DNA of 64,000 bases from Luteibacter sp. UNC138MFCol5.1 (GTDB lineage Bacteria; Pseudomonadota; Gammaproteobacteria; Xanthomonadales; Rhodanobacteraceae), in NCBI RefSeq assembly GCF_900110505.1, contig NZ_FODZ01000003.1, positions 497,975 through 561,974 on the forward strand. The letters are read 5' to 3'. The notes beneath the pieces were generated by a model, which did not search any database, was not told where the DNA came from, and saw nothing but the letters and a program-made list of their open reading frames with translations. The stretch's first letter is position 1. The number at the start of each line of letters is the position of its first letter. This document shows positions 57,395 through 64,000 of the stretch, piece by piece. The position numbers and the translations under genes were made by a program.

Positions 57395-58528
57395 ATGCCC
57401 TATCAGGACGTCATGAATGTGATCCTCCCTCATCAGGGAGGCCACAACGCCCACATCACGGGCCACTACGGCGAGCAGCGCGCCAAGGGCCCGCACGGTG
57501 GTTCCGACTTCAACTACGAAGGCGGTCAGGCCGGGCTCAACCTCACCCACCCCACCGTGCACTCGCCGGTGGCCGGTGAAGTCACGTTCGTCGGCGGTCA
57601 GTACGGCACGATCAAGATTCGCGACGCGCAGGGCAACAGCCACGAGATCCTGCATACGCAGTCGCAGTCGGTGAAGATCGGCCAGCACCTCGAACCCGGC
57701 GACGAGATCGGCCGCATGGGAGGCAGGGGCCCCGACGGCGCGACCCAGTACGCCCAGCACGTGCACTACCAGATGAAGGACGCCCAGGGGCAAGCCATCA
57801 ATCCCGAGACCTTCTGGCGCGATCGCGAGGCGCCGCGCGTCGGTCATGGCGCCGCATCGACATCTCACGCCACGTCGCCGGCGCACCATGAAGGCCGGGT
57901 GCTGCATCAGGACGCACGCGGCGCCGACGTCCAGACGCTGCAGGAACGCCTCAATGCCCTCGGCATCCGCGATGCCCAGGGTCATGCTCTCGCCCCCGAT
58001 GGCCGCTTTGGTGCGCATACGAAGGAAGCCGTCGAATCGTTCCAGCGCGAACACGGTCTGAAACCCGACGGCATCGTGGGCCCCCGTACGACCGAGGCTC
58101 TGCAGAAGGCCCAGGCGCATAAGCCCGCCGCGCTCGATCACGCGTCCCACCCCGGCAACGCCCACTACACGCAAGCGCGCGACGGCGTGCATCGCATCGA
58201 TGCCGCGCATCAGCGCGCGCCGGACGAGCGTAGCGAACGCCTCGCCGCCGCGCTCACCGCGGAGGCGCAAAAGCAGGGGTTGCAGCGCATCGACCACGTC
58301 GCCCTGAGCGACGACGGCCGCCGCGCATACGCCATGCAGGGCGAGGCGGATTCGCCGTTCAAGAAGGTCGCCGAAGTCGACGTGGCGAAGGCGGTCGCGA
58401 CGCCCGTGGCCGAGAGCTCGCAGGCGTGGCAGAACACTGCCCAGCAGCAGGGGCAGGCGGAAGCGCAAGCCCAGCAACTACAGCATCAGCAAGCGCAGCA
58501 ACAGTCCCGCTCCGTGCCGGGCAGCTGA
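57395..58528 (+). CDS. T4SS effector: M23 peptidase, peptidoglycan-binding and XVIPCD domains
   Basis: A 377-residue predicted cell-wall endopeptidase effector. Residues 20-140 form an LytM/M23 domain with zinc ligands His34 and Asp38 (HGGSD) and His122/His124 (HVHYQM), and a further His87. Residues 175-237 are a PG_binding_1 domain (DVQTLQERLNALG, RTTEALQ). The XVIPCD spans about 249-350 (HPGNAHYTQARDGVHRIDAA, PDERSERLAAALTAEAQ, IDHVALSDDGRRAYAMQGEA), followed by a Gln-rich tail. It lacks a signal peptide, as expected for direct transfer to the target periplasm. Compare characterised xanthomonad effectors with wall-degrading domains plus PG-binding plus XVIPCD. Confidence 0.9.
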   Translation: MPYQDVMNVILPHQGGHNAHITGHYGEQRAKGPHGGSDFNYEGGQAGLNLTHPTVHSPVAGEVTFVGGQYGTIKIRDAQGNSHEILHTQSQSVKIGQHLEPGDEIGRMGGRGPDGATQYAQHVHYQMKDAQGQAINPETFWRDREAPRVGHGAASTSHATSPAHHEGRVLHQDARGADVQTLQERLNALGIRDAQGHALAPDGRFGAHTKEAVESFQREHGLKPDGIVGPRTTEALQKAQAHKPAALDHASHPGNAHYTQARDGVHRIDAAHQRAPDERSERLAAALTAEAQKQGLQRIDHVALSDDGRRAYAMQGEADSPFKKVAEVDVAKAVATPVAESSQAWQNTAQQQGQAEAQAQQLQHQQAQQQSRSVPGS

Positions 58529-58581
58529 TCACCACCCTTCTTAGACATCGAAGACAGAACGATTTAGCACAAGGACTTGAT

Positions 58582-58902
58582 ATGAAACGCTGGATACTCC
58601 TGGCCGCCTGCTTTTGCAGTGCAAACGTCGCTGCGCAAGCCATTTCGTACCGCTCGAACGATCCGTTTGTCTTTTGCACCTACGGACAGCTGAACCCCGC
58701 GAAGTGCTGGTGGCCCATTTCCGCCGCATCCGGCATGATCTTCGAGGACCCCACGTGCGATCCGCCTAACGCGCCGTACGGGAGGCCCTGGACTCCGGAT
58801 GACTACGCGTCGAAGGCAGAGTGGTTCGCCATCTGCACCGGCGTTGGCCAGGGTGGCTGGAAAGGCATGGGCACGGGCGAACAGGCACCCTTCATGCACT
58901 GA
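58582..58902 (+). CDS. Small secreted Cys/Trp-rich protein, unknown
   Basis: A 106-residue protein with a signal peptide (MKRWILLAACFCSANVAAQ) and a compact mature part with five cysteines and many Trp, Pro and Gly (FVFCTYGQLNPAKCWWPISA, CTGVGQGGWKGMGTGEQAPF). I do not recognise it. It lies between the M23 effector and the first lipase immunity gene and could be a second immunity protein for the M23 effector or a host-side factor. Confidence 0.6.
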   Translation: MKRWILLAACFCSANVAAQAISYRSNDPFVFCTYGQLNPAKCWWPISAASGMIFEDPTCDPPNAPYGRPWTPDDYASKAEWFAICTGVGQGGWKGMGTGEQAPFMH

Positions 58903-58914
58903 CGTCGTAAACCG

Positions 58915-59625
58915 ATGCAACTTAACGACATTCCCAGTATCGCCGACTCGAACCCGCCTTCGGACGGGCGACCGGTTCACGTCGATGCACTCATAACGCG
59001 ATACGTCCCGATCGCACCACGCCGCTCTGTCCTGAAAGGACTATTGCGGCGTTTCGTGCAGGTCACCGTCCCTGGCCTGTTTCTCTCACTTGCAGCTTGT
59101 GGTGGAAACGTGGATCCGAACATACAGCTCAATCCTCACGCCTCGATGAGGTACGAACTAACCTTCACCATCGATGATCCGGCGGTAGTACTCGAACAGA
59201 TCGAGGCACAAGGAAATTATCAGGTCTCCAATGAGGCCTGCGTGCCAATGGTCCCGGTTTCCGGGGTAAAGAAGGCGCCAATCAAGACCTTGCCGCTCGA
59301 GGTCACGGCGCTCAATCGAAGCACCTACCGAGTCATCGTGTTTTCGGACGCACTCCGCGATGAGGATTACTTTGGCATGGGCGTCTGCCACTGGTCGTTC
59401 GTGGCCGCGACCCTTCGTGGGCAGGTGTCGGGGAAGGCACTTTCCTCCGCTGTGTTTTCCGATGACGTCTATTCCGGGCGGCCCAGCACCCGTTATTACT
59501 CGCGGGCTTGGCTAACCGGTCCCGCAGGTGGGCTGACGGAAAGCGGATCGACGAGCCGTGATACCTATCATGACCCAGGCAACCTGTTCACGATTCAGGC
59601 GCAGGCCCTGGAGGTCTCCAGGTGA
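58915..59625 (+). CDS. Candidate immunity lipoprotein for lipase effector 1
   Basis: From ATG 58915 the product has 236 residues, but the lipobox LAAC comes after about 61 residues, too far for a normal signal. TTG 59044, with AAAGGA just upstream, gives a normal lipoprotein signal (RRFVQVTVPGLFLSLAACGG) and may be the true start. The mature part matches the protein at 61,209 over its length: NPHASMRYELTFTIDDP, EDYFGMGVCHWSFVAATLRG and VFSDDVYSGR. It overlaps the lipase gene by 4 nt, the classic immunity-effector arrangement. Lower GC than most neighbours. Confidence 0.78.
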   Translation: MQLNDIPSIADSNPPSDGRPVHVDALITRYVPIAPRRSVLKGLLRRFVQVTVPGLFLSLAACGGNVDPNIQLNPHASMRYELTFTIDDPAVVLEQIEAQGNYQVSNEACVPMVPVSGVKKAPIKTLPLEVTALNRSTYRVIVFSDALRDEDYFGMGVCHWSFVAATLRGQVSGKALSSAVFSDDVYSGRPSTRYYSRAWLTGPAGGLTESGSTSRDTYHDPGNLFTIQAQALEVSR

Positions 59626-61193
59626 ACCTGTCATCCAACGACTATGCTTACCTTGCTAGCGACTCGTACAAGGAACGCGGTGTCGAAGACCAGATAAAGG
59701 CGAACGGAAATGCCTTTGAAGTTTTCGCCGTGAGTAGACCATCGCACACCGGTTTTCAAGGCACTGCCTATCGAACCAGTGATCATTCCACGGTCGTCAT
59801 TGCTTTTCGTGGAACAGAATTCGACCGCGAGCCTATGCGAGACGGTGGCGTTGACGCAGCGATGGTGCTTGCAGGCATTAACCCGCAGCGCGACGCGTCG
59901 GAACGGTTCGCCAGGAAAGTTATCGACGACGTCCGCGCAGCTGATCGCCTGCAGGGGCGCGAAACTCAGATCACTGTCACCGGCCACTCCCTCGGCGGCA
60001 CCCTGGCCCAGCTCAACGCCGCGAAGTTCGGCCTCGACGGCCACACGTTCAATGCGTACGGCGCCCAGAATCTCGATCCCGACCTTCACGAGAGCCGCGG
60101 CCGCATCGTCAATCACTGCCGCGCGGGCGATCCTGTTTGCGCAGCGGCCGATCACATCGGCACGGTGAAGGTCTACGCCACGCAGAGCGACATCGACCGC
60201 CTGAAATTATCCGGTTACACCGGGCACGAGCGGCAGAGCCACCTCACCACGGTGAGGTCGGTCGACTTCGCGGCGCACGGCATCGATAACTTCGTCGACG
60301 GCAACGCCATCAACGGTGCATCGATCCTCGGGCCCGAGTCGCAGGCTCGTTACCGAGCGAATCAATCGCTGGTGGACATGTACCGGTCCGACATCCATTT
60401 CATCCGGGAGCGCGCGTCGTTGAGTTGGGAGGTACCGGATGCGATCGGCCGGGAGGTCCAGCGCACGGTCATGCGCGCCGCCGGACACGTGGAGCACGGT
60501 GCCGAAGCGTTCGGCCTGGGCGTCGCCTCCGGTGCCGGCCACGTTTTCGCTGAGGCAGGACGCTTCGGCCATGCGCTTGGCGACGGCGCGCAGACGGCGG
60601 CGGATCATACTTACGACTACCTCGCCGGGCGCGCCAGCGCCCTTGGGAACGATCTGCGCGATGTGGGTAACGGCATCGGCGAACGGCTCAGCGACGCGAC
60701 ACACGTCGCGGCTCATGCGAGTCCGCTTACATCGCCTCTTTTAACGGATCGGGGAGACCTCTACGACACGCTACGGCGGAACGCACGCCTCGACGAGCCG
60801 GCCCACCCTGCCTATGGCATGTTCAGGACCGCGCTTTTCGACGTGGAGAAGCTGGACGCCCAGGTGGGCCGTCAGCCGGATCAGCTCAGCGCGAATCTCG
60901 CCGCCGCGCTGACCGCCGCGGCACGGGAGCAGGGGATGTCGCATATCGACAGCGTCAAGCTGAGCAAGGATGCCAGCTGGGCCTTCGCCGTGCAGGGCAG
61001 CGACAGCGATCCGCACAAGAAAGTGGCGACGGTCGCCACCGAACTCGGCATCGCGACCACCGTGTCGCAGAGCACCGCCGCGTGGCAGCGGGCGGACGAC
61101 CGCGACATGCAGGCCAGGGCGGCCACGTCCGCCCTGGCTCAGATGCCCAACGAACCCACACAGGGCCACGCCGGCCCGAGTTTCAGCCGATAG
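59622..61193 (+). CDS. T4SS effector: class 3 lipase plus XVIPCD (lipase effector 1)
   Basis: A 523-residue predicted phospholipase effector. The alpha/beta hydrolase half has GFQGTAYRT, VVIAFRGTEFDRE and the nucleophile elbow GHSLGG with Ser123; Asp170 (RAGDP) and His219 (AAHGID) complete a triad. Residues about 395-495 are the XVIPCD (HPAYGMFRTALFDVEKLDAQ, LSANLAAALTAAAREQG, IDSVKLSKDASWAFAVQG). Lipase-XVIPCD proteins of Stenotrophomonas kill other bacteria through the X-type T4SS. GTG start overlapping the immunity gene. The first 340 bp are visibly poorer in GC than the rest, as in the immunity gene. Confidence 0.9.
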   Translation: MNLSSNDYAYLASDSYKERGVEDQIKANGNAFEVFAVSRPSHTGFQGTAYRTSDHSTVVIAFRGTEFDREPMRDGGVDAAMVLAGINPQRDASERFARKVIDDVRAADRLQGRETQITVTGHSLGGTLAQLNAAKFGLDGHTFNAYGAQNLDPDLHESRGRIVNHCRAGDPVCAAADHIGTVKVYATQSDIDRLKLSGYTGHERQSHLTTVRSVDFAAHGIDNFVDGNAINGASILGPESQARYRANQSLVDMYRSDIHFIRERASLSWEVPDAIGREVQRTVMRAAGHVEHGAEAFGLGVASGAGHVFAEAGRFGHALGDGAQTAADHTYDYLAGRASALGNDLRDVGNGIGERLSDATHVAAHASPLTSPLLTDRGDLYDTLRRNARLDEPAHPAYGMFRTALFDVEKLDAQVGRQPDQLSANLAAALTAAAREQGMSHIDSVKLSKDASWAFAVQGSDSDPHKKVATVATELGIATTVSQSTAAWQRADDRDMQARAATSALAQMPNEPTQGHAGPSFSR

Positions 61194-61208
61194 GAGCACG
61201 AGAGCGCC

Positions 61209-61796
61209 ATGTCACGACGACTCGCCCTACCCTTCGCCACGCTATTCGCCCTTTCCCTTCAGGCCCACGGTGCACCCATGAACAAGCCGGACATCAAGCT
61301 CAATCCTCATCCAAAGATGCGCTATGAGATCACGATGACGGTGGAAGGGGCGCCGGGTCCCTTCGAGAAGATCGAAGGGCATGTGGACTACCACGTCAGC
61401 AATCCGAACAGCGTTCCATTGACGCCGTTCAGCGGCGCCACGGTGGAACCGCAGGCCGACGCGCCACTGACGTTCGAACATGTGGGCGGCAACGTCTACA
61501 AGGCGTTCTTCTACGCCGACCGGTTTCTCGACGAGGATTATTTCGGTCAAGGGGTTTGCCGGTGGTCGCTGGTTGGCGTGACGGGAAACCTCATCCACGA
61601 ACCTATCACGTTCAGCCCCAGCATCTTCAAGGACGACGTGTTCTCCGGCCGGGCCGTGACGCGCTGGTTCGCCAACGATTCCTATGAAGACGGAAGCATG
61701 CGGCGTATCGATATCGGCGCCTCTTCGGCCAAGGAGTACAAGAAGCCGGATGACGTGTTCTCGGTGACGTTGCAGACCGTGGAGAAGGTGCCGTGA
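61209..61796 (+). CDS. Candidate periplasmic immunity protein for lipase effector 2
   Basis: A 195-residue protein with a short signal peptide ending AHGA and no lipobox cysteine, so probably soluble in the periplasm. The body (NPHPKMRYEITMTVEGAPG, EDYFGQGVCRWSLVGVTGN, FKDDVFSGRAVTRWF) is homologous to the lipoprotein at 58,915. It overlaps the downstream lipase gene by 4 nt. The difference in anchoring between the two immunity proteins is notable. Confidence 0.82.
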   Translation: MSRRLALPFATLFALSLQAHGAPMNKPDIKLNPHPKMRYEITMTVEGAPGPFEKIEGHVDYHVSNPNSVPLTPFSGATVEPQADAPLTFEHVGGNVYKAFFYADRFLDEDYFGQGVCRWSLVGVTGNLIHEPITFSPSIFKDDVFSGRAVTRWFANDSYEDGSMRRIDIGASSAKEYKKPDDVFSVTLQTVEKVP

Positions 61797-63241
61797 GCCT
61801 CCGCTCGACGGATTACGCGTTACTGGCACAGGATGCCTACCATGCCCCTGTTCTGGACAAGCCATTTGAATTAGGGGGCGTGACCTACAGCGCGATCGAT
61901 ACGATGGACAATCCGCGGACGGGCTTTCAGGCAACCGCGTACCAGCGGCAGGATACGAAAGAGATCGTGATCGCCTATCGCGGAACGGAGTTCGATCGTG
62001 AACCCGTCCACGACGGCGGCATTGATGCAGGCATGGTGCTGCTTGGCGTCAACGGCCAGCAGCGCGACGCGGATGCGTTCACGCAACGAGTCATAGCGCG
62101 GGCAGAAAACGAATCGAAGCGCTCGGCCGCGCCCATTCAAGTAACCGTCACCGGCCACTCTCTCGGCGGCACCCTCGCCGAGATCAACGCCGCGAAGTAC
62201 GGCCTGCGTGGCGAAACGTTCAACGCCTATGGCGCGGGCAGTCTGTTCGGTGTGCCCGATGGTGGCAATCAGGTCATCGACCACGTACGGGCCGGCGACC
62301 TCGTCAGTGCCGCGAGCCCGCACTTTGGTGAGGTGCGCGTTTACGCCGCGCAGCAGGATATCGATACGCTCGGCAAGGCGGGCTACCGCGACGACGGCGG
62401 ACCGCTCAGCTTGCGCAACCCGCTCAAGGCGACGGATTTCGACGCGCACGCGATCGATAACTTCGTCCCGGACAGCAAGCTGCTGGGCCAGAGCATCATC
62501 TCCCCCGAGAACCAGGCAAGGTACCGCGCGCACGACACCATGATCGATCGCTACCGCGGCGACGTCATGGCGCTACGGGAGGGTCTTTCCGCGCCGTGGG
62601 AAGTGCCGAAGCACGCCATCGAGGGGGCCATCGACGCGGGGCGTTCCGTGGCCCACGCGGTCCGCGACGGCGTGCACACCATGGAACACGCCATCGGCGA
62701 GGCCGCGCACGAGGTGAAGGAAACCTTCGAGCACGTCAGGGACGATATCGCCGAGGGCGTGCATGCCATCGGCGACAAGGCGCGCGGTGCATGGGACACG
62801 ATCACGCACCCGGGTTCGTGGTTCGATCACGACAAGAAGGATGTGCCGCGGATCGATCACCCGTCGCACCCGGATCACGCGTTGTTCGAGCAGGCTCACG
62901 GCGCTATCGGTCGGCTCGACGCGCAGCACGGGCGAGCCTCCGACGAACGCAGCGGCAACGCCGCGGCCGTGCTCACGGTAGCCGCGCGCCGCGATGGGCT
63001 GGACCGCATCGATCACGCCGTCCTCAGCGCCGACGCATCGCGCCTCTACGCCGTGCAGGGGCCCATGGATTCACCGCTGAAGCGCGTCACCGAGGTACCC
63101 ACCGTGCAGGCCTTGCAGACCCCGGTCGAGCAGAGCTCCGAGGCCTGGAGGAACGTCGCCGAACAACAGCGTCAGATGGCCGAGGCGCAGCGCCAGCAGA
63201 CACCACCCTCGCCGTCCGCGCCAATGCCCGGCCGTGCCTGA
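61793..63241 (+). CDS. T4SS effector: class 3 lipase plus XVIPCD (lipase effector 2)
   Basis: A 482-residue paralogue of lipase effector 1. It has GFQATAYQR, IAYRGTEFDRE, GHSLGG with Ser123, Asp169 (RAGDL) and His219 (DAHAID), then a helical linker with many HAV/HDVK-type repeats (residues 280-330), and XVIPCD at about 355-455 (HPDHALFEQAHGAIGRLDAQ, DERSGNAAAVLTVAA, IDHAVLSADASRLYAVQG). GTG start. The lipase halves of effectors 1 and 2 are alike, while linkers and tails differ in length. Confidence 0.9.
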   Translation: MSLRSTDYALLAQDAYHAPVLDKPFELGGVTYSAIDTMDNPRTGFQATAYQRQDTKEIVIAYRGTEFDREPVHDGGIDAGMVLLGVNGQQRDADAFTQRVIARAENESKRSAAPIQVTVTGHSLGGTLAEINAAKYGLRGETFNAYGAGSLFGVPDGGNQVIDHVRAGDLVSAASPHFGEVRVYAAQQDIDTLGKAGYRDDGGPLSLRNPLKATDFDAHAIDNFVPDSKLLGQSIISPENQARYRAHDTMIDRYRGDVMALREGLSAPWEVPKHAIEGAIDAGRSVAHAVRDGVHTMEHAIGEAAHEVKETFEHVRDDIAEGVHAIGDKARGAWDTITHPGSWFDHDKKDVPRIDHPSHPDHALFEQAHGAIGRLDAQHGRASDERSGNAAAVLTVAARRDGLDRIDHAVLSADASRLYAVQGPMDSPLKRVTEVPTVQALQTPVEQSSEAWRNVAEQQRQMAEAQRQQTPPSPSAPMPGRA

Positions 63242-63266
63242 TACGAACGAATACCGGACATCGACC

Positions 63267-63785
63267 ATGCGAACGATTCTGCCCATTGCCCTGCTCTTGC
63301 TTACCGCGCCCACCTTCGCGTCCACCACCATGTGTGCGAAGGGCGACGCGGTCGTGTTCTCGTGCCCTTTGGCGGGCAGCACGAAGGTCGTTTCGATCTG
63401 CGCCGCCGGCGACTTCGCCCATGATGAGGGCCGGTTCTACTACGCCTACGGGCGCGACGCGTCCCACCCCGAACTCATCTACCCGTCCGGGGCATCCATG
63501 GGCGAATTCACGCGTTCTCATCTCCGATTTGCCGGTAGCACCGGCGGTTACGCATACGCGTTCACCAACGCCGGATTCAAGTACGTGGTCTATTCGATCT
63601 CCGGCGCAAGCAACCTGCAGGAAGGCGGCCTCGTCGTATTGAAGGAGGGCGAAGCGAAACCTGTGAAGCGCAGCAGCTGCCAGTCGGGCGCCATCGTCGA
63701 CACCGGAGACGACGCCCTGATCGACGCTACGCTGAAACTGAAGCGCGACGCGGTGATCGAAAAGACCGGCCTCCCCACACGCTGA
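63267..63785 (+). CDS. Secreted protein, candidate immunity for the GH19-like effector
   Basis: A 172-residue protein with a signal peptide (MRTILPIALLLLTAPTFAS) and a Cys-containing beta-rich mature part (CAKGDAVVFSCPLAGSTKVV, AYAFTNAGFKYVVYSISGAS). It sits 36 nt upstream of the effector gene. In X. citri the immunity protein of the GH19 effector is a periplasmic lysozyme-inhibitor-like protein, and this protein has a comparable size and layout. I have not matched the sequence to that family directly. Confidence 0.68.
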   Translation: MRTILPIALLLLTAPTFASTTMCAKGDAVVFSCPLAGSTKVVSICAAGDFAHDEGRFYYAYGRDASHPELIYPSGASMGEFTRSHLRFAGSTGGYAYAFTNAGFKYVVYSISGASNLQEGGLVVLKEGEAKPVKRSSCQSGAIVDTGDDALIDATLKLKRDAVIEKTGLPTR

Positions 63786-63821
63786 TCGCGCCGACCCAGG
63801 CGCGCATAAGGACATTCGAAC

Positions 63822-64000
63822 ATGACAGCGAAGCAGAACGCGGACTACCTTCTCGATGCAGCCATGAAAGCCGGCATCACCGACCCGAAGGAACTCGGTA
63901 ACTTCGTGGGGCAGATGCACGTCGAATGCGGTGGCTATGGCCGCATGAGCGAGAACCTCAACTACTCGGGCGAGCGTCTCCTCGAAGTGTTCCCGGGCCG
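63822..64000 (+). CDS. GH19-like lytic effector, N-terminal fragment (cut by window end)
   Basis: Only the first 59 codons are present: MTAKQNADYLLDAAMKAGI, LGNFVGQMHVECGGYGRMSE and NLNYSGERLLEVFPGR. The HVECGG/NLNYS pattern is the start of GH19-type chitinase/muramidase domains found in X. citri X-TfeXAC2609, with Glu in the position of the catalytic acid. A PG-binding and an XVIPCD domain would be expected downstream. Starts at ATG 63822 with AAGGAC upstream. Confidence 0.75.
   Translation, partial: MTAKQNADYLLDAAMKAGITDPKELGNFVGQMHVECGGYGRMSENLNYSGERLLEVFPG

Noticed and set aside
29096-64000. Insertion sequence or integrase bordering the T4SS locus
   Set aside because: No transposase, integrase or tRNA-end duplication was found near the boundaries; the nearest tRNA (23,589) is not duplicated downstream in the window.

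Overview
The window reads as chromosomal DNA from a high-GC gammaproteobacterium of the Xanthomonadales, most like the Rhodanobacteraceae (Luteibacter/Dyella group). The signs are the order alaS-csrA-tRNA-Ser, recA-recX-alaS and scpA-scpB-rluB, a compact hisGDCBHAFI operon headed by a TrpR-like gene, and above all an X-type (bacterial-killing) type IV secretion system whose VirB7 carries an extra N0 domain and whose effectors end in the Xanthomonas VirD4-interacting domain (XVIPCD). The genus is inferred, not proven.

Bases 1-29,100 are housekeeping DNA. They hold the end of aconitase acnA, a small lipoprotein, a fadD/rpfB-type acyl-CoA ligase, a PilZ protein, dinB, scpA-scpB-rluB-arsC, the complete his operon on the minus strand (transcribed from about 16,300 down to 8,941), an RcsB-like response regulator, hisS with an oversized histidine ammonia-lyase-like gene, tRNA-Pro(CGG), a DUF922 protease-like protein, a Tat-exported GH127-type glycosidase, tRNA-Ser(GCT), csrA, alaS, recX, recA and pncC.

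Bases 29,100-64,000 are an interbacterial-competition locus, all on the plus strand. Two complete paralogous T4SS operons lie in tandem, each in the order virB7-8-9-10-11-1-2-3-4-5-6 (29,899-40,347 and 42,731-53,921). Neither has a virD4 in the window. Each operon has a roughly 260-nt leader with a CsrA-type GGA site at about the same distance from the virB7 start, and a short hairpin between virB3 and virB4.

Downstream of each virB6 is a cassette array: small secreted DUF4189 genes separated by decayed copies of the 3' end of that operon's own virB6. The layout resembles the orphan-cassette arrays of Rhs and CDI loci. I consider it the most novel feature here.

The last 8 kb (56,251-64,000) is an effector/immunity island. 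It has an XVIPCD protein with no recognisable toxin domain, a lipoprotein, an M23-peptidase/peptidoglycan-binding/XVIPCD effector, a small secreted protein, two tandem immunity-lipase pairs (lipase-XVIPCD, each overlapping its upstream immunity gene by 4 nt), and a secreted protein before the start of a GH19-like muramidase effector cut off by the window end. The inferred logic is that the T4SS delivers cell-wall and phospholipid hydrolases into rival bacteria while periplasmic or lipid-anchored immunity proteins protect the producer.
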